DNA of 64,000 nt from Branchipolynoe longqiensis. Its lineage: Eukaryota > Annelida > Polychaeta > Phyllodocida > Polynoidae. A program made the position numbers and the translations under genes. The stretch lies in NCBI GenBank assembly GCA_030323885.1, contig CM059189.1, positions 47,313,015-47,377,014 of the forward strand. Reading direction: 5' to 3'. This document shows, in pieces, positions 26,501 to 32,589 of the stretch (the first letter of the stretch is position 1; each line of letters opens with the position of its first letter). The notes beneath the pieces were generated by a model. The model ran no database searches, had not been told where the DNA came from, and was given only the letters and a program-made list of their open reading frames with translations.

Positions 26501-28273
26501 TCCGGGAAAAAAGCGGAAATGCTGATATTCTCCCATAGGTTTAGGACATTGTCAGGGAATCGCAGAAAATGTCCTTAGTCGGGTTTCATATATATTGGTA
26601 TACGCTGATAGTGCTGCGCGTTTGAAGCATTTATTAGTGGTACACACTGATTGTGCTGCGGCGTCTGCACCACGTATTAGTACAGATCTAAACTGATGGT
26701 GCTGCGGGATTGAAAAATCCCGGAAATCCGCGGAAACGCGGAGATCTTTCATCCCTGAGGATTATGCATATTCTTGAACAAAGTGAACTGCAATATTGGA
26801 TATTATAGGTACCCTAGAATCCGCCGGGAGCACCACTGTCGCCGGGCCTATAAAACTTGTACAACTTCTTGCGCCCTTCTGAGCAGTACAGTCATGTCGA
26901 AAAACGGCACCACACATGAATCATAAGCACACTGCATTCACTGCTACATCCGTTTTTGAAGCACAACAGACTTAGGCACAGATAGAGACTATTTTCTGTT
27001 GTATGACATTTGAAAGGCAGTTTACTAAGCCATTCAAATCTTCGGATGCAGAAATCAGAGGTAAGACTGACAGGAATGTCCATGTTAACTATGAGAATGT
27101 GAAACTTTAACATTTTTTCTTCCTAAAAATGGTCTTATAATGACTACAACTGGAATCGCAACTCTAGAATCTGGCAGCCAAAAGTTGGTGTCAGGCAGCT
27201 TTTACTGGATTCTCTATGCTAGTCTAGGTCAGAATTTTATGGCTGGGGTGAGTGACTCATATAACACAGCCTACTATTATGCACCCTAAATAAGGCACTT
27301 CTCTAGTGCATTAGCTAATACAACAAATCTTAACTTCAACAAACTTCAAATGCACATATCTCATTCAATTTTTGGAATATCTTAAAAATTCAAAAAGCAT
27401 ATTGCTTTTGATTCATTGGAGCTTCCAATGAAATTATAATTTGAATGTTTGGAATAATTTGAAAATTTTACTGGGGTACCTAGATATTACTAATATTATT
27501 AGCAATTCTGCATTGCCATTGTCATTAATGAGTGAGGTTGGTGACAGCGAATGTAACATTGATTTCACTATTTTTAGTGATTACTGATTGGCATCCCATT
27601 CCCAGTACACGATATAGTTCATCATGATCATATATGATATACCATTACATTTACAGTTGACAGAGTTGCGGTACTAAATACTAAGACTAGTAAATGACTA
27701 ATGACTAAATGAGTAACCCAGTGTGGCAGTGACTGAGTCTGAGTGAAGCAATATCAATATTGAATATCATATGGGGGTGGCGGTGATTAGGTGGGCAGAT
27801 GCCAGGTGGTTTCCAGCAAACATAGCCATAGGACGGACTGTAACAATCAAGTGAAACCCCAACGATGACAATGTCGTTTATCAGTGCCAGCCACCTCGAG
27901 TGAGGCTGACACTGAACGTTGTGAAGGGATCAGTGACAGTGGCAGTGCCACCTATACACGTTAATGGCATCGCGTCACTGACTAAAGCCGGACATGGTTT
28001 TGTTTGACATGATATTGTAGATAAAAGATCCATCCCATACTTCCAGTACTCAGTCTCAGACTGAGTAGACAGTAGTACGGGGTGAACGCTTTATCTAATG
28101 ATATTGATGTTCACCATCCACTATCGCTTCAGTGCAGGTAAATTCTTACCTTTTGATGTCTTGCGAGGCCATAGGTAATATGTTGCTGGTATTAGTATCA
28201 AAGCAAGGAACGAGAGAAGGAAATAATAAAATGTTCCTCCCTTTTCATCGTACTCAAATTGCATGCCAGCCAT
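1586..28273 (-). CDS. SEC63: SEC63 homologue, ER translocon J-domain protein (10 exons, 3' part outside window)
   Basis: Sec63 is an ER membrane protein. It works with the Sec61 channel and recruits the lumenal Hsp70 BiP through its J domain, driving post-translational import. I assembled ten coding exons on the minus strand: 28150-28273, 14226-14331, 10822-10936, 8685-8800, 7257-7318, 6205-6263, 5162-5212, 4441-4644, 2157-2292 and 1586-1678. Every junction has AG/GT borders and compatible phase, giving about 355 residues with no stop. Seen in order: membrane segment 1 (about residues 14-34), a Cys motif CHCDPC, membrane segment 2 (about 79-95), a J domain with HPD at about 134-136, membrane segment 3 (about 193-211), then the start of the Sec63/Brl domain. 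Human SEC63 has about 760 residues, so roughly the N-terminal half is here. The introns are full of repeats; intron 1 is about 13.8 kb. Identity is secure. Exact ends rest on splice motifs, not transcripts. Confidence 0.95.
2157..2158 (-). other. SEC63 exon 9 donor boundary
   Basis: The splice donor GTAGGT occupies 2151-2156 on the minus strand. Exon 9 therefore ends at 2157 with a single base of the next codon, which the AC start of exon 10 completes as Asp. Confidence 0.8.
2157..2292 (-). CDS. SEC63: SEC63 coding exon 9 (Sec63/Brl domain)
   Basis: 136 nt reading LMRDLQHLNEKNKEKPLCFP and then YSIKARALIQAHFQRLELPP. This matches the human INLKKNEPPLTCPYSLKARVLLLSHL region. Acceptor CTTGCAG, donor GTAGGT, phase 0 in and phase 1 out. 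Confidence 0.94.
2400..2649 (-). repeat. SINE-B copy (second tRNA-headed SINE family)
   Basis: On the minus strand it starts CTCTGTGGCAGAGTGGCTAG, has an anticodon-arm-like CAGACTCCTAATCTG and a B box GGTTCGATTCC, then a body with GGTAAAAGTGTAGGCTCGGG. Other copies: 9627-9803, 18467-18757, 56485-56790 and 59776-60090. The stretch TTTTTTCTAGGT sits where a tRNA intron would be, so the source was probably an intron-bearing tRNA gene (inference). Confidence 0.85.
2658..2834. mobile_element. Pogo/Tigger-like MITE
   Basis: Starts CAGTAAAACTTCTCTAAATC next to TA and ends in a degraded inverted copy (GAGGGTTTACTA). It shares ends and interior with the copy at 52335-52515. CAGTAAAACCTC ends with TA duplications are typical of pogo/Tigger elements. 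Confidence 0.75.
3200..3307 (-). repeat. SINE-A fragment (tail half)
   Basis: Contains the CAACATCTAAGGTCATATCAGG and ATGGCGACTTCATAGTGCTG parts of SINE-A, preceded by TTTGTTTGTTTG. The head half is missing; the next repeat begins about 16 bases further right. Confidence 0.75.
3323..3836 (+). repeat. Dispersed repeat of about 510 bp, possibly a solo LTR
   Basis: Shares most of its length with 9867-10393. It begins TGTGTAAAATATTCCG, includes a CATATAAA/AATAAA pair near its right side and a pyrimidine-rich CTCTTCTTTCACTC stretch, and ends near CTACACAACCA. TG...CA ends plus TATA-like and AATAAA signals would fit an LTR, but I found no clean target duplication, so the class is open. Confidence 0.5.
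3839..4340. repeat. Two SINE-A copies tail to tail (+ then -)
   Basis: Bases 3839-4101 are a plus-strand SINE-A body and tail ending CTAGGATGTAAAACAAAAAC. Bases 4106-4340 are a second copy in the opposite orientation, lacking its tail but retaining the head. This inverted pair sits in SEC63 intron 8 and could fold into a hairpin in the transcript. Confidence 0.8.
4441..4644 (-). CDS. SEC63: SEC63 coding exon 8 (start of Sec63/Brl domain)
   Basis: 204 nt in phase 0 on both sides. It starts GTWWYRSIKYSAEQVLMDTT and ends in SDNEEIPV. The WWYRSIKYS block is strongly conserved after the last membrane segment. The donor is GTGTGT, less canonical than the others, so the right codon boundary could move slightly. 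Confidence 0.93.
4690..4975. repeat. Dispersed repeat with AAAATGGCGGCC core
   Basis: Related to 39075-39325. Shared blocks are GCGCTAGTCTGAAC, CTCGAAAATGG, GCCATTTGCAAT, GCTCTGATTGG and GCAAATAGRCCAAAAAG. The better-preserved copy at 39 kb has inverted ends, so this is probably a degraded MITE. It overlaps the intron side of SEC63 exon 8. Confidence 0.65.
5162..5212 (-). CDS. SEC63: SEC63 coding exon 7 (third membrane segment)
   Basis: A 51-nt in-phase exon reading VLAAYVLVFMVLLPTVV, the third membrane segment of Sec63. Acceptor CCTCAG and donor GTAAGT are both strong. At 17 codons it is found only by homology and phase. Confidence 0.92.
6040..6187. repeat. Fragment of the GTCACACTACGG MITE family
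   Basis: Contains GGAGGTTGCAGCTACTGCAC, CTTGCGACCAAAAT and the end GAGCCGTAGTGTGACTAGCG, all also present in the element at 40692-41276. It ends a few bases left of SEC63 exon 6. Confidence 0.6.
6205..6263 (-). CDS. SEC63: SEC63 coding exon 6
   Basis: A 59-nt exon encoding THFGIALPKWIVEKQNSVW, matching the conserved FGIALPxWIVxxxNS block that precedes the third membrane segment. Acceptor TTTTCAG, donor GTAAGT, phase 1 in and phase 0 out. Confidence 0.93.
6408..6640. mobile_element. Partial copy of the CAGGGATGAAAG MITE
   Basis: Starts CAGGGATGAAAGTAGTCTC and contains CGGAAATGCGGATATTCTCC and the internal GCTGATAGTGCTGC repeats. The right end is missing: the sequence runs directly into a YR-retrotransposon terminal piece. 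Confidence 0.75.
6650..6782 (-). mobile_element. 5' terminal fragment of a YR retrotransposon
   Basis: On the minus strand it reads ATTGGTCGTAATGCTCGCAT, then GATTCGCGGCGGAGGAGG, a CCCC-rich stretch and CAGCCCTTATAACTGCCGC. The same order of blocks opens the elements at 47.79 kb (minus) and 57.38 kb (plus). No coding part is attached. Confidence 0.7.
6767..7175. repeat. Minisatellite, unit about 46 bp
   Basis: About nine degenerate units built on CCAATTCCCATTGAAACCAA followed by TGCTACCAGGGCTTAATCC. Some units lack the TGCTACC part and are shorter. It starts exactly at the edge of the YR terminal fragment, whose end (GACCAATGCTACCCAGG) resembles the first unit. Confidence 0.85.
7257..7318 (-). 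CDS. SEC63: SEC63 coding exon 5 (end of J domain)
   Basis: A 62-nt exon reading LTDEEAKKNWEIYGNPDGPG, equivalent to the conserved LTDEESRKNWEEFGNPDGPQ of human SEC63. Acceptor TTGCAG, donor GTGGGT, phase 2 in and phase 1 out. It lies immediately right of a 46-bp minisatellite. Confidence 0.94.
7432..7790. mobile_element. MITE with GGTGATCGTCCC-type ends carrying a SINE-A head
   Basis: Inverted ends: AAATTGGTGATCATCC on the left and GAACGATCACCAATTT on the right, extended by AT-rich inverted sequence and TTTGGC. The middle (about 7545-7680) is a plus-strand SINE-A head with B box GGTTCAAACCC. A second copy with the same architecture is at 48893-49236. Confidence 0.7.
8266..8604 (-). repeat. 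SINE-A copy
   Basis: Nearly full length; tail at left (GTTTTACGCCTTGGCAACATC) and head at right. It lies in SEC63 intron 4, about 80 bases downstream of the exon 4 donor, in the sense orientation of the gene. Confidence 0.85.
8685..8800 (-). CDS. SEC63: SEC63 coding exon 4 (J domain core with HPD)
   Basis: 116 nt between an acceptor CTGCAG and a donor GTAAGT. It encodes EIRKAYHKLSLRYHPDKTDG followed by RFMRITKAYQA. The HPD tripeptide that stimulates Hsp70 ATPase is intact, so the J domain looks functional. Phase 0 in, phase 2 out. Confidence 0.96.
9059..9593. mobile_element. MITE with GGTCATTCTCTGAAACT ends
   Basis: About 535 bp. Left end GGTCATTCTCTGAAACTTGG; right end CCTAGTTTCAGAGAACGACC, its inverse. 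The body shares long stretches (TTTACACATCGACACCATGC, AAAATCTTGTTTCAATTTG) with 14445-15025, 40010-40370 and, inverted, 51830-52150. Confidence 0.8.
9627..9803 (-). repeat. SINE-B copy, head missing
   Basis: Tail and body only, from GATTTATACTGCCTATCATG to GATGACGCTGTATGTTATAC. The tRNA-like head is replaced by unrelated sequence. Confidence 0.8.
9867..10393 (+). repeat. Second copy of the LTR-like dispersed repeat
   Basis: Matches 3323-3836 throughout, with TGTAAAATATTCCGATAATG at the left and GTGTACTTTACACA at the right. It carries a short internal duplication TGCTTGATTCTCATTGG. In this copy left and right ends are loosely inverted (TGTGTAAA / TTTACACA). Confidence 0.55.
10466..10780. mobile_element. 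MITE with TGCATAGTCCGATG ends
   Basis: 315 bp bounded by a perfect 14-bp inverted repeat (TGCATAGTCCGATG / CATCGGACTATGCA). Related bodies with worn ends lie at 56010-56322 and 59285-59760 (shared TTTGAGATATTTGAAGTGC and ACAAATGTTTAATAAGTGC). It ends about 40 bases from SEC63 exon 3. Confidence 0.85.
10822..10936 (-). CDS. SEC63: SEC63 coding exon 3 (second membrane segment, start of J domain)
   Basis: 115 nt with acceptor TTTTCAG and donor GTATGT. It reads KISLLLGWVLFAVVAYKTSQ, a membrane segment, then a short acidic stretch and FDPFAELGIDR, which opens the J domain (compare EYNPYEVLNLDP in human). Phase 2 in, phase 0 out. Confidence 0.95.
10980..11240. repeat. GT-rich simple repeat region
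   Basis: Alternating GTGTGT / GAGTGAGTG stretches with interspersed TTAATGACAGTGAA motifs. It sits in SEC63 intron 2 and no gene is seen. Confidence 0.7.
11450..12206. repeat. Two SINE-A copies head to head
   Basis: Bases 11450-11800 are a minus-strand copy and 11852-12206 a plus-strand copy; their heads face each other about 50 bases apart (CATCCCGTACGG and CCAGACGGGATG). A palindromic arrangement about 750 bp across. Confidence 0.85.
12818..13318 (+). repeat. Direct duplication carrying a tRNA-like SINE head
   Basis: A block of about 178 bp at 12820-12998 recurs at 13141-13318 with only a few changes. Each contains GCCTAGGTGGTGTAATGG and TGGGTTCGAGTCC, an A box and B box that can form a 7-bp acceptor-like stem with TCTAGGT. 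The anticodon arm does not fold, so these are SINE heads and not working tRNAs. The 143-bp spacer looks like the SINE body. Confidence 0.75.
13671..13817. mobile_element. MITE with CGTATTCTCGCGGGTTAA ends
   Basis: 147 bp with inverted ends CCATATTCTCGCGGGTTAAC / ATTAACCCGCGAGAATACGG flanked by TA on both sides. Further nested complementarity (ACGCCC...GGGCAT) makes it nearly foldback throughout. A TA duplication fits a Tc1/mariner-type element. Confidence 0.85.
14226..14331 (-). CDS. SEC63: SEC63 coding exon 2 (cytosolic/lumenal loop with Cys motif)
   Basis: An exon of 106 nt too short to stand out as an open frame. The acceptor is ACCCTCAG and the donor GTAAGT. It takes phase 1 from exon 1 and passes phase 2 to exon 3, so the frame is continuous. 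It encodes about 34 residues including CHCDPC and a basic tail ending KMKRTS. This segment replaces the loop between membrane segments 1 and 2 of human SEC63. The C-x-C-x2-C cluster is absent from the human sequence as I recall it, and might bind metal (inference). Confidence 0.85.
14445..15025. mobile_element. MITE with GGGTTATTCTCT ends (family of 9059-9593)
   Basis: 581 bp; left end GGGTTATTCTCTAAAACTGA, right end CCAGTTTCAGAGAATGATCC. It contains a poly-G run near 14934. It begins about 110 bases upstream of the SEC63 exon 2 acceptor. Confidence 0.8.
15462..15694 (-). repeat. SINE-A copy with internal deletion
   Basis: Tail and CAACATCTAAGGTCATATCC join directly to the CACTCAGTCACATTATCCTG part. 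The middle of about 100 bp is missing at a repeated CATATC/GATATC motif, suggesting template switching or recombination. Confidence 0.75.
16180..17960. repeat. Complex triplicated locus with long (GGA)n tracts
   Basis: Three partial copies of one unit are recognisable. The entry CATAAGCCTGACATCATTAC occurs near 16240, 16870 (variant) and 17117. The exit block GGTACCTAGGCACTGGTCGT occurs near 16755 (variant), 17000 and 17740. TGATGAAGACATTGACGCTG occurs at about 16540 and 17890. Purine tracts GGA run at 16281-16420 and 17156-17703. The TGATGAAGACATTG block opens a short acidic frame (DEDIDAGDEYYSDALGHE), possibly the tail of a dead transposase (weak). Confidence 0.75.
17156..17703 (+). repeat. 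(GGA)n polypurine tract, about 550 bp
   Basis: Almost uninterrupted GGA with a few AGG, GAC and GGT variants; all-purine on the plus strand. It opens long artificial frames of Glu, Arg and Gly in all three phases, which are not genes. It is intronic to SEC63, whose transcript reads it as polypyrimidine. Confidence 0.95.
18051..18210 (-). repeat. SINE-A fragment, head half
   Basis: From TGAAGTCCTTGCCCTATCC to TCGGCCATCCTGTCTGG. The tail half is absent. Confidence 0.8.
18467..18757 (-). repeat. SINE-B copy
   Basis: Near full length, from GATTTATACTGCCAGCATGG to CTCCACAGAGAACAC. The B box is damaged (GTAATCAAACC instead of GGAATCGAACC on the plus strand). Confidence 0.8.
19009..19226. repeat. 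42-bp minisatellite, five units
   Basis: Units GACCGCAGTTGGCCAGTGAG plus TGGGTCACAAGCAGTCGGCA plus GA are nearly identical, with a single A/G difference in one. 42 is a multiple of three, so both strands stay open by accident. Bases 19230-20490 hold only MITE fragments (below) and AT-rich sequence. Confidence 0.92.
19308..19577. mobile_element. Paired MITE copies with CAGTGATAGAAATAAG / CTTATTTCGAACG ends
   Basis: Two related units, 19308-19415 and 19482-19577, each open with GATAGAAATAA, contain CACTTGTCC blocks and close with TTCGAACGYTGC. The same pair, with the same offset of about 171 bp, occurs at 36163-36425, so the pair probably moved as one element. A diverged piece starts near 8850. 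Confidence 0.65.
20500..20534. repeat. Poly-C run
   Basis: About 33 consecutive C with one flanking A, likely a collapsed or unstable homopolymer. Confidence 0.9.
20900..21327 (-). pseudogene. DIRS-like RNase H
   Basis: Reads IMGEPNTTVKTDASLEG, stop (TGA in place of a Trp codon), GAQSDQQATGGCW, HINLLELRAIYLGLHSL and VLTDNTTAMAYIRNMGGTR. The Asp, Glu and Asp expected of RNase H are visible. It is separated from the RT by the SINE-A insertion at 21328-21650. Confidence 0.8.
21328..21650 (-). repeat. SINE-A copy inserted in the DIRS-like pol
   Basis: Near full length; tail TGTTGTTTTACATCCTAGCA at left and head ending TCCAGTCTG at right. It interrupts pol between RT and RNase H, so SINE-A was active after this element arrived. 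Confidence 0.85.
21660..22856 (-). pseudogene. DIRS-like reverse transcriptase
   Basis: Palm motifs are clear: NGDVRLILDLTLFNKFVEYK, then WLASVDLKDAYYTVSIYKLD (first catalytic Asp), YEFMCMPNGLACCPRIFT, and PYIDDSFIV (catalytic DD). A frameshift near 22215 joins the two main frames and a TGA stop follows TQQQ at about 21927. Sequence below that still reads VVDKLCETFTKLGFYIHETK. Inactive. Confidence 0.85.
22860..23873 (-). pseudogene. gag-like region of the DIRS-like element
   Basis: A frame begins MKRSKAEASHALSEDEECS at 23873 and continues, after an early stop and shifts, through an acidic/lysine-rich part into RGGNINPLGQTPSTWGNTRR, KPAEVIIKLAEKFTGIKG and AICTDAGKEVAWSKKIADND. Low-complexity charged N-terminus plus helical core fits a capsid-like ORF1, but no motif proves it. 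Several frame breaks show it is dead. Confidence 0.55.
24581..24829. mobile_element. MITE with TGAGSCTGTCTCAAAAGGTG ends
   Basis: 249 bp with a 20-bp inverted repeat: TGAGGCTGTCTCAAAAGGTG at left and CACCTTTTGAGACAGGCTCA at right, one mismatch. The interior has no frame. It sits just right of the DIRS-like element's right inverted repeat. Confidence 0.85.
25742..26037. repeat. MITE-like repeat with ACCGACYCACCC end
   Basis: Shares ACCGACCCACCC, GAGGCTAGTGACTAACAC, AAACAATACCCATAGAG and CAAGCATTGCTTATTCATA with 53508-53990. The right side carries G-rich inverse of the left end. Confidence 0.6.
26484..26757. mobile_element. CAGGGATGAAAG MITE, complete, with 6-bp target duplication
   Basis: 274 bp bounded by CAGGGATGAAAG and CTTTCATCCCTG. 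It is flanked by the direct repeat AGGATT at 26478-26483 and 26758-26763. Inside are two or three degenerate units of GCTGATAGTGCTGCGGCG plus a GAAGCATTTATTAGTA spacer. No coding capacity. Confidence 0.9.
26764..28149. other. Left-over SEC63 intron 1 sequence without recognisable features
   Basis: AT-rich non-coding sequence next to exon 1. I see a weak GATATGAT / ATATCAATATTGAATATC palindromic patch near 27750, but no gene, RNA or complete repeat. Confidence 0.5.
28150..28273 (-). CDS. SEC63: SEC63 coding exon 1 (start codon, first membrane segment)
   Basis: Begins with ATG at 28271-28273 and reads MAGMQFEYDEKGGTFYYFLL, then a hydrophobic stretch ending in ATYYLWPR. The beginning and the YYLWPR end match the N-terminus of animal Sec63, which supports this start. 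The exon ends in phase 1 before a GTAAG donor (28145-28149). It encodes 41 residues and the first lumenal-to-cytosolic anchor region. Confidence 0.95.
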
Positions 28274-28689
28274 GTTGAATGGGTATCAAACGGGAAACAA
28301 CTACACTTGTCCCAGCACGCGCTCTTTCATTACTATTGCTCCGATGTATACTTGTTGAACTACTTAGAGCTTGAGAAACAACGTGGAACTTTGTCTGTCC
28401 CGATAGTGAATGTACAAGTAGCTGCCCAGTACCAGCTGCGTGTAGCCGGTGGTGTCGCATTTGATGATCGTCCCCATTACAATATGAACAAGATTATTTC
28501 TTAATTTTTTAAGACAAAGCTGATTGTAGGTTATCATAGTTAGCTTTTAACATAAGTCATTTAAATTTAATATTGTTTGCATAATAATATACAAATGTCA
28601 AGACACTCGAAGAATAAGCAATGGCTTGCTCATGCAGCTAAAGATGGCGCCACTAATACGTGAAGTATTTCGTCTGCTGCGAACACACT

Positions 28690-29717
28690 GGACGCGATCA
28701 GTGTAGACAGTCTTTGCGAGAGGAAATTCCACCTTCGCCTGAGTTATGGCCTCGAGAGCCAGGGAGTGGAGTTCTGGGGTGGTGTAAGCCACCTTGGCAG
28801 CAACTAGGTTAGTGGTTCGGGTTTCCACTGGGATGGAAACCCAAGGTGGCTTGTGAGGGCTCAGGGCGAAGTCTGCAATGTGGAGTCCATGGGAGTCCTT
28901 GAGCCTTGAGGGTGGTGATGGCGTTCTTGAGATGGTAGGAGATGTGAGGGTGACCGCGGGTCCCATCTCGGAGGTAGGCCGCGGCTCTGCGGATTGTTGT
29001 TGAAAGGCCTGAGGAAAGGGTTCTTGTGAGATGGGTGGTGAGAAGTTGTTTGCCTCGGAGGTGGAGGGGAGGGAGGCCGGATTCAAGGAGGAGGATCTCG
29101 ATCCTGGTGGTGCCAGGAACACGGAGGACAAGCCTGGCAGCCCAGTGTTGGATGTTCTCAAGTTTCCGGAACTCGTTCAAAAGGATCTTGTTCTTGGGTA
29201 GTTGAGTTTGGGGGTTGTCAAGCCCGAGGGTTGTGAGAGCGAGTGTGGGCGCAGCGTAGTCAAAGAGGGAGTGTACTGCCTGCCGGTAGAAGAGTGCGAG
29301 TACACTGTCCGGGGCGCCCCAGGAGAAGCCGGAGATCCTCTTCATGAGGAGAAGTCTGTTGGTCATTCTGGTGGCCAAGTGGCGGCAGAGGGCTCTCATG
29401 TTCAGGTCTCGGTCTAGACGGATACCTAGGTAGTGGAAGGCGGAGACCCATTCGATAAGGGATCCATCTAGGTAGAGGGGGTGAAGTGGTTGACCTCTGA
29501 ACATGTGCATGATCTTGGTCTTGGTGGGGGAGATTTTTAGTCCAAGGTCCCGGCAGGCGTTTCCTACCAGGTGGAGCACCTGCTCAGCGAGATCCTGTGC
29601 GTTGATCGCATGGGAGCAGGTGATGGTGACGTCATCTGCGTAGCAGACTATGGTTGTGTCTGTGATCTCTCGGGTGGCTAGGTCTTGTTTAAGCCTCCTA
29701 ACGAGAGATGCCATCAC
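28690..29717 (-). pseudogene. LINE reverse transcriptase, C-terminal part
   Basis: The frame contains DTTIVCYADDVTITCS (YADD active site), LGLKISPTKTKIMHMF, FHYLGIRLDRDLNMRALCRH and the thumb ISGFSWGAPDSVLALFYRQA. A frameshift near 28850 moves the reading to a second frame with VSIPVETRTTNLVAAK and ending VYTD, the start of RNase H. N-terminal endonuclease and most of the RT fingers are missing. Non-functional. Confidence 0.88.
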
Positions 29718-30575
29718 TGAAGCTTAACCCAACATCAGGTAGAGCAGGAGCCGGAATCTTCATCCCCTTCTCCAACACAAAGAACACCACCAGGGTGTCA
29801 GACTTTGCTTCCACTCTCGATACCGAGCTCGCCACCATTCACTTGGCCCTCGAAGACCTCCACAACTCAAGTGCCATCATCATTACCGACTCTCTGAATG
29901 CCATCAAAGAGATCGCCTGCCCAAATGCCCGACACTCCGTTGCCGACGCAATCCAGATTAAAATCTTGACCAGATATCAGGCACACCTCAACACAGTCCT
30001 GCTATGGGTCCCCTCGCATATAGGACTGTATGGTAATGACCAGGCCGACTGTGCCGCTCTAGCCGGTGCCAACCGAGCAGACGTAGAGACAGCCATCCTT
30101 CCATCCATCACCAAACTGGCCGCCGCCGCTTCTTGAGCCACCACCAAACTCTGGGAATGAGCCACAGAGAAGGAACAAGTACGGAACCCTTATTCAATAA
30201 GCTGGCTCTGGTACACCCTGGTCAGAACGAATATCCCCCATCCAGTCGGCCTTCCTGCTTCCACCCAAGTCGCCATCAACCGCTTCAGGACTGGCTATCG
30301 CCGTTGGATTGATGTCCCCAACCTCCAGCGCTGTCCCTGCGGAACTAAGATCTTTAATGTGGCCCACATACTCGCCTCATGTGGCGCCGTCGACAGATCT
30401 GCCATCAGCGACTTCATGGAGGATGCTGACCGCCAACTCAGCGACAATAGGGCCGCTCTGGCTATCCTCTCCAGGATTTCCAATTCATCCTGGAACGCAC
30501 TTGCTCGCTTCTACCGCCAGAACGCAGACATCATCAACACTGTCGGTCGCCCAGATCATGACATCGGGGACTAGC
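29718..30575 (+). pseudogene. LINE RNase H and C-terminal zinc-finger-like region
   Basis: RNase H residues are visible in DTELATIHLALEDL (Glu), IIITDSLNAIKEI (Asp) and LLWVPSHIGLYGNDQADCAA (Asp). After a stop near 30160 the frame continues to RCPCGTKIFNVAHILASCGA, a C-x-C...H...C cluster typical of the tail of such elements, and ends at TAG about 30574. RNase H after RT places it in the I group of non-LTR retrotransposons. Confidence 0.82.
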
Positions 30576-30744
30576 GGGCCCCACCTCATCACCATAGCTG
30601 ACTTGGTGCCACTACTAACTAACCACTAATTTTCACTGGCAACAAACAGGTAACCCCACCCTCTGCCAAACTAATCCCATCCTCACTTCACTTCTTCCTC
30701 TGGCCTTGGCCAGACTTACGGTGCATACCGGTGAATCTGGAGGG

Positions 30745-31010
30745 ACTGAAGTTTGGATCCTGGTCGAGTCAAACCAATGACTTATAAAATGGGTACCTGT
30801 TGCTGCTCGGTGCTTGGCGTTATGAAATCAGGACACGGACTGGGCGCACAGTGTCAGGATAATGTGACTGTGTGGGACATCGGGTCATGGTGCCGGCAGC
30901 CTGATTTCCCAGTGGGGCAGCACTATAAAGTCGCCATGAGTGCGTGCTGTTACAAGTCAGTGCACATCCTGGTATGACCTAGGGTCTTACTGGGGTGTAA
31001 AACTACACCA
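30745..31010 (+). repeat. SINE-A copy lacking its head
   Basis: From GGTCGAGTCAAACCAATGAC to TTACTGGGGTGTAAAACTAC. It directly follows the LINE tail. Confidence 0.8.
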
Positions 31011-31334
31011 ACCACCCAGCCTCCCCCGGCCCTCTTAGAGGACTGTGGTTGGAATCTTAGGCTGCCTTTGTCCTTCCTCCCCCCCTCCCCCCTACCCGTC
31101 AATTCCTCTGATTACTACCCACCGGAAGCCAACTCCCGACCACATGGGACTGCTTTCAGTGGTGCCCATTCAGTGCTGCAGATTTGCAGCCTTCAGCTCA
31201 CCAATGCGACTGAAAACTCCCCAAAACAACAACACTGGACGCATCAGATGCATACACCATGCCACGGTTCGGCGGCCATCTTGACCTAATTCCTGTTCGC
31301 AGGTAAACAAAATGCACGTGGCAGTATCACCAGT

Positions 31335-32465
31335 GTGGCAGTGAGCATTCTTCATACAGAAAAAGTTAAATATCTCTAAAACCACACAACCAAGAAACAA
31401 ACTAAATGGAATACACATAAAAAACATGTTTATCAAAAAGATTATATTGAATTGATATGGTTATGGTTCTGGATTTCTATTAAATTTGAATAAATCTGAC
31501 GTTTTGCACTGCGCGTACCGGCATACTCAATGCATTGTCAATGGCAGTGAGCAATCTTCAGAGAGAAAAAGTTAAATATCTCTAAAACTACAACACCTAG
31601 AAACAAACTGATCGGAATACACATAGAAAACATGTTTACCAAAAAGAGTATATTAAATTGATATGGTTAGGGTTCTGGATTTCTATTAATTTTGAATAAA
31701 ACTGACGTTTTGCACTGTGCGTACCGGCAAACTCAATGCATTGCCAATGGTCGTGAGCAATCTTCATACAGAAAAAGTGAAATATCTCTAAAACCACACG
31801 ATCTAGAAACAAATCGCTTGGTACACATATAGAAAACATACTCAACGAATAGATTATATTAAATTTATACGGTTAGGGTTCTGGATTTCTATTAATTTTG
31901 AATGAAACTAATGCTTTGCACTGTGCGTTCCGGCAAACTCAAGGCTATCAGTCTTTGTTTACCTATAACCGGGAGTGGCCTCATTCTCGCGAAGTTAGGA
32001 CATGCCCATATATGGCCAAACTGTGGCATCGTGTATTGAGAAGGGTCCACAGTGACGAAAGGAGCAAAAACGGCTGACCACTGGGTCATATTGAGCATCG
32101 TCACTAACCTTATAAATTTAATATAATGTTTTTGGTAAAGATGTTTTCTATAGGTGTACCAAACGATTTGTTTCTAGATGGTGTAATTTGAGAGATATTT
32201 GACTTCTGTATTTTCTGTATGAACATTGCTCACGACCATTGACAATGCCTTGAGTTTGATGGTACACGCAGTGCAAAACGTTAGTTTTATTCAAAATTAA
32301 TAGAAATCAAGAACCCTAACCTTATAAATTTAATATAGTCTTTATGGTAAAGATGTTTTCTATATGTGTACCAAGCGATTTGTTTCTAGATGGTGTAATT
32401 TGAGAGATATTTGACTTCTTCTGTATGAAGATTTGCTCATGGCTGTTAACAATGCATTTGAATGG
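31335..32465. repeat. Satellite of about 205-bp units, three direct then two inverted
   Basis: Units start near 31335, 31545 and 31755 (GAGCAATCTTCATACAGAAA, AAATATCTCTAAAACCACAC, CTGACGTTTTGCACTG) and reappear in opposite orientation at about 32105-32270 and 32290-32460. The centre, about 31945-32100, is unique. A short piece of the unit lies near 53790. Confidence 0.85.
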
Positions 32466-32589
32466 AAATGTCCCTAGCAAACTGGTGTCCCTCGGAATCC
32501 GCATCACCAAACTCCCTGCCCGGCTCTACCATCACCGAGCACCGCTACGCGACACCCAGCAGCTGACGCCGCACCGACCCAAGTTACCA

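Larger units (their letters stand above)
28690..30640. mobile_element. I-group LINE remnant with inverted 5' part
   Basis: The minus-strand half (28690-29717) encodes the C-terminal part of an RT and ends at the first RNase H residues (VYTD). The plus-strand half (29718-about 30640) resumes in RNase H and ends with a zinc-finger-like tail. The truncated 5' end of the inverted half abuts the start of the other half at about 29717. This is the layout made by twin priming during LINE insertion (inference). It lies about 400 bases upstream of the SEC63 start. Confidence 0.8.
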
